Shown here piece after piece: positions 25,279 to 34,676 of a stretch of DNA of 64,000 nt. A program made the translations under genes and the position numbers. The stretch comes from Penicillus capitatus (lineage: Eukaryota; Chlorophyta), in assembly GCA_965649825.1 (NCBI GenBank), contig OZ287696.1, positions 434,001 through 498,000 of the forward strand. The letters run 5' to 3'. The notes under the pieces were generated by a model. That model searched no databases and had not been told where the DNA came from. It worked only from the letters and a program-made list of their open reading frames with translations. Numbering within the stretch: position 1 is the first letter of the stretch; each line of letters starts with the position of its first letter.

Positions 25279-25865
25279 ATGCGTCGCACCATGCGCTGTG
25301 TTATGGCCTGGGGTCCTCTGGCTCTCTCCGTCAAGAACTGGATCATCGACATCCGTCCCATCGACGGCAGCGTCTCGTTGCATCACGGAAGTGGGCTGCG
25401 CGTGAACGGCGGAACCGACTGGGTCGTTGTGCAGAAGTATCGAATTCAACTTCGGCGAGAATTCACCCGAGGACAGATCATTTATCTCAAGTCCTTTGAC
25501 AACGCCATCTCACTCTTTCCCTAAACAAAATGTGTGACGTGAGGTCTCCGGAGACGCCAGGAGATCACTGGGTACGGCGATTAGTGGGATTGGAAGGGGA
25601 TGTCGTGACCGTTCCCGAAGGGGACATCACCGAAACCGTACCACGGGTACGCACATGCCTTTAGACACAGATTTCCCAGCCATCGACCGTTTAGGGGCAT
25701 TGCTGGGTGGAGCCCTGCGAAGAGGACTGGGTAAACTCATGTTGTGCAGTGCCCTTAGCACTGGTCGAGGGCTGCATCACCCACATTCTCTGGCCACCTT
25801 CACAGGCAGGCATCGTTCGACAACACTTACCGCACGCTCGGATCGTTGTCAACAGCAAATGTTGA
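25279..25865 (+). CDS. Mitochondrial inner membrane peptidase-like protein (IMMP2 type), catalytic residues altered
   Basis: IMP peptidases, of the signal peptidase I family, trim imported proteins at the inner membrane. Three exons: ATG 25279 (MRRTMRCVMAWGPLALSVKN), TDWVVVQKYRIQLRREFTRG and QIIYLK, joined to SPETPGDHWVRRLVGLEGD, then GHCWVEPCEEDWV and VEGCITHILWPPSQAGIV. The GHCWVE and THILWPP blocks identify the family. Oddities: the nucleophile region reads GSGLRVNGG instead of G-x-S-M-x-P, the general-base Lys of the usual K-R-V motif is Arg (VRRLVGLEGD), and the G-D-N-x-x-x-S-x-D-S-R box is replaced by PCEEDWVNSCCA. It may be inactive or strongly diverged. Its start lies 71 bp from the divergent HIR3/CABIN1-like start. 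Confidence 0.7.
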
Positions 25866-26027
25866 ATACGTTATGGGGCACCATGCGTTTTCAGAACATG
25901 TATGTCTACATGTTGTGAACGAAAAGAACAATACTCTAATCGATGCTGCAGCATGCAACGATCATGCTGAACGCTTATGTACTGTCTCACACTAATCGAG
26001 CGCCATACGTCATCTAGTCTGTTACAC

Positions 26028-26777
26028 TTATGATGAACGGGAGGCATTCGTGAAGAGATGTGGGTATTTTTCTCGAATGTCATCGGCCATGAGCGCCTCG
26101 CCACTGTCTTCATGGCAAAGCGGTTGGACAGTGGTCGAAGGGATCGAATGCGAAGATGGATGGTGTGATGCAGCGAGCCAGGCGTCATCATTCAGATACC
26201 GATCCCACTTGGGCCGTTGGAGATCTTGCACAACGGATTGTCGGATATCTGCCAATCGCTCCGTCGTTTCTGAGATGTCGGCCTCTTGGATGTTCCGTCC
26301 GCCGTCGTCGACAGACGATGTCGTCTTCTGGATGTCGCGCAATTGTGTTTCTGAGAAGAGTGATGGTGTGTGGCTGTGCCATTGAATCACTTTGCGGCAT
26401 TTCTCTTTAAGGCGCTCCAGTCGACGCAGCATCTCTGCCGATTCATGCGCGAAACGCTCGGAGGTTGCAAGATTGCTTTGCCATAGACGACATCGGCTCT
26501 TCAGCTGCGCGAGCTTCTCGTAGTTTCGTTCACTGTCTTCGTCATCTGTCCAGATGCAGGTATTGCACTTCACTTCCCCCCTCTTTCCTGTATCTCTGGA
26601 TCCATCTCTCGTTCCCGACTCGGCAAAAGCCTCTTCTGTTTCGACGAGAGCAACGTGTACCAGGCCATCCGGCGAGAAGGAAGGTGGCGATAGGCAACGA
26701 GAAACGTCCGTCAGCTGTTTGTCGAGATAAGCATCGAGTAGATCCGTTGCGCTGACAGTCGATGCGCCGTCGTCCAT
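26028..26777 (-). CDS. Coiled-coil hypothetical protein (about 249 aa)
   Basis: A single open frame from ATG 26777 to a stop at 26028. The N-terminal third is acidic and low-complexity. The centre is a heptad-like helix (NYEKLAQLKSRCRLWQSNLA, then MLRRLERLKEKCRKVIQWH). A second helical stretch (ETTERLADIRQSVVQDLQR) precedes the C-terminus. No catalytic motif or membrane segment is seen. It is divergent from the IFT22-like gene starting at 26850, 72 bp away, so the two may share a promoter; a ciliary or cytoskeletal role would be only a guess from that neighbour. Not recognised. Confidence 0.5.
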   Translation of the reverse strand: MDDGASTVSATDLLDAYLDKQLTDVSRCLSPPSFSPDGLVHVALVETEEAFAESGTRDGSRDTGKRGEVKCNTCIWTDDEDSERNYEKLAQLKSRCRLWQSNLATSERFAHESAEMLRRLERLKEKCRKVIQWHSHTPSLFSETQLRDIQKTTSSVDDGGRNIQEADISETTERLADIRQSVVQDLQRPKWDRYLNDDAWLAASHHPSSHSIPSTTVQPLCHEDSGEALMADDIREKYPHLFTNASRSS

Positions 26778-26849
26778 GAATGAGGGTCGTCTGTACAAAG
26801 AGTGTAGTACTTAAGCGACGGTCATATGTTTGACGCACGATCTTGAACG

Positions 26850-27656
26850 ATGGACACACATCTCAAGATCTGCGTTGTCGGTCCTTGTCGTAGCGGAAAG
26901 ACACTCGTTTGCAAAATCCTCGGTCGGCAGACCTACACATGGAGAGTGGAGAATTACGCGCCCACTCTAGCCTTGAGGCATACACCACTGTGTCCGTCTC
27001 AGATGTTCTCACTCTTTCGCGCATGACTGCAGAATCCAGCACGCGTCGGTCGTGGTTGATATGGAGAGAGTGCCGTTGCAGCTGTGGGATTGCTCTGGCG
27101 ATGTGCAGTACCGAAAGTACTGGACGCTATTTGCCGAAGTCGTCATTAGCATCTATCTATGCGGAATGATACAAGGCTGCGTGATCTCTCAGGAGGCAGA
27201 TGGACTGTTGATGGTATTCCATCCAGACGATGATTCAAATCAGCGACTCATGGAAAAGCTCTACAAAAATTTTGCACGAAAACGGAATCTGGATCCGTGC
27301 TGTGTGCAGCTGATGGCATTGAGAACCGACATGGCCGAAGACTCCATCAGTGATCAAACGATGTGATGTCACATCACAGGAAGCGACGAGTGTGATCGCG
27401 TTCATGTATGGATAGAGGAACATGCTTCGAAGGAAAACTGCAAGGACTGCCGTGCATAGATGTCGGCATCAGTCCCCCGGATATGGATCTCTCTTCCAAG
27501 GTTATCTCTTTACTCCAGACAAAACCGACCATCGTGTGCTCCATAGATTCTCATCAAGCGTTTGCGTCCTTTCCTGAAAGGCGAGACGCACTCCTGCCGC
27601 CTTTTCTGCTTTGTAAGAGGGTCATTGTGGATAGAGTGCTTGAAACGGAAGCATAG
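26850..27656 (+). CDS. IFT22/RABL5-like small GTPase of intraflagellar transport
   Basis: IFT22 is a Rab-like subunit of IFT-B, needed to build cilia or flagella. ATG 26850 gives MDTHLKICVVGPCRSGKTLV, a P-loop (GPCRSGKT) of the IFT22 form. Next are NYAPTLALR (compare the family's Y-x-P-T-x-G-V-R), QHASVVVDMERVPLQLWDCS with GDVQYRKYW in place of the Rab D-T-A-G motif, and DGLLMVFHPDDDSNQRLMEK, as in IFT22 (W-D-x-G-G-D, G-V-x-x-V-F-N). Introns of about 43-51 nt are inferred; one ends ATGTCACATCACAG. The last exons are uncertain: the frame to 27656 (DLSSKVISLLQTKPTIVCS) is preferred over an earlier stop near 27461. It ends 19 bp from the convergent TTM3 stop. Confidence 0.62.
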
Positions 27657-27675
27657 ACTGTTACAGGCGTCATCG

Positions 27676-28539
27676 TCAATCGTCCAATGATCTCTTCATG
27701 AAGCACCCAAACTTAGTCCCCGTTCGGTACTTGTATTGAATCTGATTGTCCTGTAATATGCGTTCCAACCGATTCCTCAGCGTTTCTGGATCGTCCTGCA
27801 CAGAAAGCCTCATCTATTGACACCTCTCTAAATGGTCTTCATACCGTTTCGCATTCGATCTCGAAGTTTGTGCCGAAGTCATAGATGGTTTCATCGATCT
27901 CGAGGGTGTAGCCTTCCCACGAGAACTCGCTCCGGATGTTCTCAAATCCGCCCAAGCCCACAATGCTCTTGATCTCGAATATCCTGAAACGCAGAGAGAG
28001 TGATGGGACATCTCACACATATCTATCTCACTCTTTCTTTTGCTGTACGAGAGAGGAGCCTAACTGCAGAATGCGATTCGGATCTTCAATGCATTTCCGT
28101 GCCTCTGTCACATCGACACTCTCTTCCTCCTCTGTCGCCCTGCCAATGCCATCTGTAAGTTTCTGACGTCCCTTTACATCATTGCATCATCAGTCACTCT
28201 TCTGAAGAGTGAGATAGCATACTTTAACAGTCAAGATTGCTTTCTCGTCTTTGTTGTAAAAACGCAGCCGCATGATGTGATAGTGACGTGACAGTTCGCC
28301 TTCGCCTCCATCAAAGAAGTAATTCTCCTGGTCATGTGTTCGCCGATAGCTTTCAGCAAACAGCGATTTGGCTTTCTCGAGATCCTCTCGCGTCATCAGT
28401 CGCAGTTTAACCTCGACCTACGTGCCATCGCTACCACACAGCTTCTCTCGCGCTGAACAGACACCTCTTCTGTCACGTTTGCGTTTGTTGACTGCGTCGA
28501 CGCGTCGGCGGAGGAGGCGTCTACAAACAACCACTCCAT
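27676..28539 (-). CDS. CYTH-domain triphosphate tunnel metalloenzyme (plant TTM3-like triphosphatase)
   Basis: TTM enzymes hydrolyse inorganic tripolyphosphate or related triphosphates inside a beta-barrel tunnel with a metal ion. From ATG 28539 a short Ser/Ala/Thr-rich leader joins, across an intron, to the CYTH start [20 protein letters not shown] (E-x-E/K-x-K signature). Then come [20 protein letters not shown] with RLRFYN, a Lys strand (DEKAILTVK), [38 protein letters not shown] with the acidic ExDE, and [20 protein letters not shown]. The last blocks are very close to plant TTM3 (L-G-G-F-E-N-V-R, E-I-E-C-E-T). The gene has about five exons and looks complete. A plant-like form agrees with a photosynthetic ancestry. 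Confidence 0.82.
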
Positions 28540-28807
28540 AAGGACTCCATTGCTCGATCAACGTATTCCCTTACACATTTTTCCGCTTCTCTCGCTTTTT
28601 CGGCTGCCGGTGCCCTGGATGGCGAAGGACCAGGCCGTTCTGCCAGCTGTATGCGACACCAAAGGCATACCCTTGTCGAAATCTCCACTCATGACTGATT
28701 CTATACCTCTTTCTTGTCTTCGAGTTTGAGTTCGACGCGTTCGACTGGTCGACGCAGCATCGCGGGTAAGAAGGCGCAACGATCGTAGAGACGTCAACAT
28801 TTAACGC

Positions 28808-30205
28808 ATGGCAATGTCGACAGCGCCAGCCACGTCGGATGACCGAGTACAGCTCACGGTGCGTTTTGTCACGAAGCTCCCCGAGCATCTCAGAGTCCCA
28901 GACACTCCACTGGTCTCGACCTGCGTCTTTCAAATTGAAGATCCTTTTGCCAAAGTGTGAAGGTAGACGGTCCCGGGCGACTCGAAACGAGCGGCGCTCT
29001 CTAAAGTGGTCAATCATCTGCTCGAACTCGATCCTCCGCGTCCTTTCGATTTCGTCGTCCAAGGAAAGCTGCTGCGAACATGTCTACATGAGCACTTCAC
29101 CCAAGAACGCCTTTCGGTAGAGAGAACGGTCGACATTGAGTACATCCCCGTGATTCTGCCTCCAACGACGAAAAAGACGGCTACACATGACGACTGGATC
29201 GGCGCCATCGACTGCTCCATCCCTTCGGGAACAATCTTTGCCGGATCGTACGATGGCATGGTGAAAGGATGGACAAGTTTGAAGGAGTTCTCAAAGAGTG
29301 AGTATCCATGAAATGTGTGATGTGTAGCGGAGAGCATGCAATGTCGATGGAATATTGCCGCACATGCGCATCCCATCTCACATGTTCGCTGTGTCGATGC
29401 CGAGTCCATGTTTCTCACGGCCAGTCAAGATCACAATGTAAAAGCCTGGAGCTGGGAGGAGACGGACGAGGTGCCTTCTCTTCTGGCAGTCCTGGAAGGA
29501 CATTCCGCTGCTGTCTGTTCTGTGGATGTCCATCCAGACGGTCAGCGTTGCTGTAGTGTTGGCTGGGACGCACAGATTTTTCTCTGGCCCTGTGGGACAT
29601 CACTTAAAGAAGCGGAAGAGGAAACGGCCACACAGACGAAACGGCAAAAAACAGAGATCGCTGCCAGGTCTTCCGCAAAACGCGTTTCGCCACTCGCAAC
29701 TCTGGAGGGTCATGCTGGTTGCGTCTCAGATGTGCTGTGGTCAAGCGACAGACGTCTTTTCACTTCTGGATGGGATCATACGCTTCGCAAATGGGATGTC
29801 GCGTCAGCGGCAAGCAGTGAGATGCTGACGTCACATCGCGTCATCCAATGCATCACCTGTCCTGTCAACGGAGCATCTCTCGTCGCTTTCGGCAGTACCG
29901 ACGCTGTTCTGCGTCTGTGGGACACGCGAGCCGCATCCGAGAGCCTATCACTTACCCTCTATCGCTCACACAAAGGCGGCATTGCCAGTGTGGCATGGTC
30001 TCCCATCTCTGACGTTCACGTCGCCTCAGCTTCCCATGACGGCACTGTACGCATTTGGGACATCCGCGGGACAGTGCCCGTTGCTTTATGTGGTTTTCAC
30101 AGCGACAAGTGTCTTGCCGTGGATTGGTGCCGAGATTGGACGATTGCGAGTGGTGGAGTTGATGGTATGTTGTACGTTGCTGATGTCAACCCTTCATTGA
30201 CGTGA
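28808..30205 (+). CDS. WDR12: Ribosome biogenesis protein WDR12 (Ytm1)
   Basis: WDR12/Ytm1 is part of the PeBoW (Nop7-Erb1-Ytm1) complex that matures the 60S subunit; the Rea1/Midasin ATPase removes it through its N-terminal UBL/NLE domain. ATG 28808 leads to VQLTVRFVTKLPEHLRVPDT. A 54-nt intron is then spliced to AALSKVVNHLLELDPPRPFD and FVVQGKLLRTCLHEHF, with VDIEYIPVILPP ending the UBL domain. WD40 repeats follow: HDDWIGAIDCS, GSYDGMVKGW, VRCVDAESMFLTASQDHNVK, LEGHAGCVSDVLWSSDRRLF, SASHDGTVRIWDIRG. The propeller closes at the C-terminus. One intron, 29298-29327, is only 30 nt. All family landmarks are present. Confidence 0.92.
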
Positions 30206-30503
30206 CTTTTCTTCGTTTGCGCTGCGCCACGCCACGGGAACGGCGCATCTCTCCAAGCCGCTTTGTTTTTATCACCTTCGTGCGACAGAGAACGAAAGCG
30301 CAACAGAAAAGCGCACATCACCGCTGCGCTGCGTTGTATAAGTGTCGTCTGGTCGACGCTATCGGACCTTATCGATAACAACGTGTCTCTGTGCGTAAAC
30401 CTCGTATTTGCAATATACAAACCAGAACGGACCTGATGGGACGTACGTTTAGGCTGCCTTGTGCCTTTGTGTGTGTTGTATCCTGCTGTGTTTCTTGTCA
30501 ACA

Positions 30504-32620
30504 ATGGGAAATGTGTTGGAACTTCCTTCTTTTGCCCCAACGTCACCTTCCTCGCCCAACCGGAGTGTCCGCACATCTCCTGAAGGATTTTGGGAAGGAT
30601 GGTTGGCGCTGCGGAGCTTTTCAGAGAGGAGAGATGATTTTAGCCAAGGAAAACGTCTAGGATTGCCGTTTCTGAGAGGACGTCCTTCGAATTGGGTGAG
30701 AAAGAGTGATCGGAGATGTCTTGTGCAAAACAGCTGCTGTGTGTCAGGGTTTGATGGATGATCGATGGGCAGAGCTTCCAGTAGATATCATCATTGCTAT
30801 CGCCAACACTGCTACAAAAGATAAGCCCAAACTTCGACTGCTCAATAAGTGATAGCATCATGGGATGCATGGCCTGTGATTGAACGTGGTGAGCTATGTT
30901 AGGCATTGGTGTGCCAGTGTGGATCTTTCGGTGACGTCTGTCACGATCTGCAGTCGTCAAGTCCACGAAGTGGATCTCCTCGTGCGAAACGCTGTCCGAA
31001 TCGTGGGCGATAAGTTTCACCATATCCGTCATTTAAAATTTTCAAACGTCAGCAGCCGTTACTGGCCAGAAGCTATGGCCAAAGTCAACATGCCCTTTCT
31101 CACCTCACTGGACCTCTCAAGGTGTGTTTGGCGCGCGCCCTCATGGATGAGCGCGTCACAGCGTTGTATTGTTTGGCAGGACAGAGATCCGCGATGCCAC
31201 ACTCATCATCGTAGCAAACTTCCCACATCTTCACAAGCTGGACATTTCGAAGACACGAATTGGAGATGCTGGTCTTCAGCATCTGTCTACTATGATGGAG
31301 ATCGAGTACTTGGAATTGAACGGGACAAATGTGGCTGATGGTGGCATCTGTCATCTGGTCATGCTGACGACTTTGAAATACCTAGGACTCTACAAAACCC
31401 AAGTGCTTACTGCCATACACCTGATGCTCTGTGTCATAGACCATCTTGGTAAATGATTAGGTGAGCAATGATGGTATTGCTCGACTGACCTCGTTGTCGA
31501 ATTTGGAAGAGCTCAATCTTGGAGTGACATCTGTCGATGATGATGGGGCAATGAATCTGTCGAACTTGACAAATCTCAAGCGGCTGAGTCTGAGACGGAA
31601 TCAGATCACAGATGTTGGCATCGGGACATTGAAGACACTAGTAGATCTGACAGGCCTCGTTCTGAATGGTGTTTTGCTGCACGACCATGGAATGGCCTCT
31701 ATTGTCAGGTCCTTTCCCTCCCCTTCCCCTCACACCATCTCACACATCTTGTGCTGTCAGTCACTCGAATCTAGAGTCTCTCTGTCTTCGCAAGACAAAG
31801 GTTGGAAACGAAGGTGTGATGGCCATCAAATCTTTAGCCAATCTTACAGAGCTGGACTTAAGCAAATCCAAAGTCAAAATGGGGTAAGACTGACACAAGA
31901 GCTTCGGTGTCGGATGCTACTTGTGTGATTGTTAGGTGTGGTGCTGCGTTGACAGGATTGAACAAATTATCGTCCCTAAACCTCTCCCGGACGTGTATCA
32001 ATGACCAGGACATGAAGTTTCTGCTGCGATTAACAAATCTCAGCTCCTTAGACATTGGAGGAACGAAAATCACAGATGCAGGTTTGGCTATCTCTTCTCT
32101 CGAGGACACTCTTGTGATGTGTGATGTGTCTGTATCAGGTGCGCTCAGCTTAACAGGCATTGCTAGTCTTGTTCATTTGAGTGTCGCCCGATCACGGGTG
32201 TCGAACGTATTCATGTCATACCTATCATCGCTCACGAATCTTCAATCCTTAAACCTCAGTCATACTCAAATCTCTAACCAGGGACTGCGACATCTGCGGC
32301 CGGTGAAGGAAACCATTCACTGGCTCTCGTTGGCTGGTCTGGTCGTGACGGATCAAGGTAAAGACCTGTCGAATGATGCCATCTGTGGAAGGCTGATGGT
32401 ATGTATGCATGGATTAGGTATGGAGCATGTTGGCCGGCTGACAAATCTGGCCTCACTCAATCTCTCTGAGACGTATGTCACCAGTGGAGTGGTTCTGCAC
32501 CTGATCCCGCTGACGCAGCTGAGATTCTTAGACCTACGTGCCACAGCTGTATCTGAGCAAGCCATCGCTCGACTCTCCGTATGCCTCAACCGAAAATGCA
32601 TCCGATCAGATTACACTTGA
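30504..32620 (+). CDS. Leucine-rich-repeat protein with possible N-myristoylation and F-box-like region
   Basis: ATG 30504 gives MGNVLELPS; Gly at position 2 permits N-myristoylation. After a Ser/Pro-rich leader and an intron, the text WAELPVDIIIAIANTATKDK and PKLRLLNKHWCASVDLS resembles an F-box (L-P-x-x-I-x-x-x-I). A run of about 12-14 LRRs follows, for example LTSLSNLEELNLGVTSVDDD, LTNLKRLSLRRNQITDVGIG, LTNLSSLDIGGTKITDAG, LTNLQSLNLSHTQISNQGL and LTQLRFLDLRATAVSEQAIA, of the GALA/internalin-like type. Introns fall between repeats; one contains TGTGATGTGTGATGTG. The C-terminus is either the stop at 32620 or a 31-nt intron leading to a stop nearby. An SCF substrate receptor is possible but the F-box is weak. 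A TATA-like TATAAG lies near 30337. Confidence 0.72.
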
Positions 32621-33106
32621 CGATCGATCACCCTTCATTTAATAAGGCAATCATCAGCGAGACATTCTATACGAAAGTCACCCGAGAAGAAATGGAGATT
32701 CCGGATGGGCTCTTTTACCAGGGGGTTACCATACTGGGCCGGGAAGATTTGAAGAACAGGGATACAACGAGCCCCATCAGACATGTGGCTTTTGATGATT
32801 CTTATCGCTTTTCCTGTGCAATGCCTGCCTACCTGCTTGCCTATTCTCGACTCCTCTGCAGCTTTGCCCCTGAATACTAGGAGCTAGGGGTTCTTCTGAA
32901 GGCCACCTGTCTCCCTTTTCATAACACACGCACTCAGCTTTTCTGTTCGATATATAGAATTTTCCATTTGTTCCGTCTGTCGTCTGCAAAAAAGGAATCC
33001 CTCTGTCTTTGGAATGTGTGTCTCTGTGTGCGTGGTACGGATCCGTATCAGATGTTCTCTGTTCGAACCGTGGCACTCTCGCCATGTCTTATGGTATAAA
33101 ACATGC
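32621..33106. other. Intergenic stretch between convergent genes
   Basis: The frame 32581-32880 overlaps the end of the LRR gene and has no family resemblance. TATATAG occurs near 32953. No supported gene or structure. Confidence 0.35.
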
Positions 33107-34102
33107 TCAGGATTGTTTGAGTTGTTTCTCAATCGATGTCAATGGAACATACATCACATGGAGTTTGGGTGTCATCATGACCTCACCATTCTTCAGCTTT
33201 TCCACGAGCGTCAACATTTGAGGACCGTTCTCGGGACCCAATGGGATAATCATCTTGCCTCCGATATTGAGCTGAGTGACAAGGGTGTCCGGAACCTGAA
33301 ATAATCAAGCAGTCCACCATTGCATCCGGCCAAGAATAAGGTCAGAGGTACCTCTGGCACGGCAGCTCCAACGTGAATGCAGTCGTAGGGCGCAAATTGG
33401 TGACAACCCTCGAATCCATCACCCTGCGCTCAGTTCCCTCTTCTCCATTGATGATTGACTGGCAACGGATAACGCACACGAATAAATCTCAGATTGCCTG
33501 TCGCCAGCAGGCTCTTCAGGAATGGGATTTTTTGGCAATTTGTGATCGATTGACGCATGAGCTGTTCGACATGCTCCAGACCGATGACCCTATCATTCCT
33601 ATTCTTTATCGGTGACGATTGTGACACGCACGTACATGGACGTGTGATAATTACGGATCGTGTAAGCCACTAGTGCTGTCAAGTAACCGGATCCGCTTCC
33701 CACATCCAACACCTGCATGTCCGTTCGATCCGTGCCGGTAACGGAAGGGCGATGACATGATTGCCGGGTTTCAGGCGATCCATCATGAGCTGCAGGCAGT
33801 GGGCATGCATGTGGGGTGCCGAGATCGTCGCATGACATCCAATAGACTGCGGTGCATCGGCATAAGGACTGTACACAGAAACGTTTCATGGGGAATGTGC
33901 CGAGGCGCCACGTATCTTTCCTTCAGGAACAAAGTACTGTCGATCTACGGCCAGCATCGCCGCCTTGGCGTCTTCCGAACGAAGGGTAGCCGACTCTAGA
34001 AGGGCCCGATGGGAGCGAGGCGATGCCGTGATGGGAGATGGATGGACTTTTGAGATAAGCGACAAGATCCGCATTGCTCTGACCGAGATATCTCCATGCC
34101 AT
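33107..34102 (-). CDS. PCMT1: Protein-L-isoaspartate O-methyltransferase
   Basis: Repairs isoaspartyl residues in damaged proteins using S-adenosylmethionine. ATG 34102 opens with [18 protein letters not shown] (compare the family's M-A-W-R-S-x-G-x-S-x-x-x-L). Then come [34 protein letters not shown] with [15 protein letters not shown], the SAM-binding motif [60 protein letters not shown] and the tail [18 protein letters not shown]. Each block matches the enzyme in order. At least four introns of about 40-65 nt separate them; exact edges near residues 18 and 60 are approximate. It appears complete. It converges with the LRR gene. Confidence 0.9.
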
Positions 34103-34676
34103 AATCTTAACGTCTCACACGCCGTGCACCAAGAAAACCATAGACAAGGGGCAGGTGCGTCAACAGACGGCCCCGAGGGGTTTGTTTGCGACGGATGGTC
34201 GATGTCGGTCGATCGTGTTCGTTTGTGCGCAACTTCGAAGTGCGTTCCATAATAGGTTCTGATTTCTTATGTCCTACGCTGTTAAAGCGGCCATGCAGAG
34301 CCGGTGACGTGTTCCTGTGTGGCATCCCATCTTTGTCTTTCGTGTACGCTTTCGTGGCGTGGCTTCAAGGGGATCCGTAGGGCGGGTATCAGCAAACGTC
34401 AGATGACGTAGTGCCGGCTCTCCTGTCGTCCTGCACAGGATTCTGACTGATCTTTTCGAGCACTGGCGACATCTCCTGCACGTTTGACGCTATTTTTCGT
34501 GTCTTTGACCACTATCTGCTTTTCTCGGAAGACCTGGTCTCTTGACTGAATATACAGATCATGACATAACGGACGGTTTTCAAAACCGGAACGCATGCTG
34601 AAGACGCGCACTACAAAACGGAATTAAAATTGTCTCTGCGGACTTTCCGCTGTACTAGCTCGCTCTGAGTCGCTCA
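34103..34676. other. Intergenic stretch, nothing recognised
   Basis: Lies between the divergent methyltransferase and acidic coiled-coil genes. Only short unstructured frames are present. Confidence 0.35.

Noticed and set aside
28571-29062. 163-aa open frame on the - strand
   Set aside because: Lies antisense to the well-supported WDR12 N-terminal domain and has no recognisable features.
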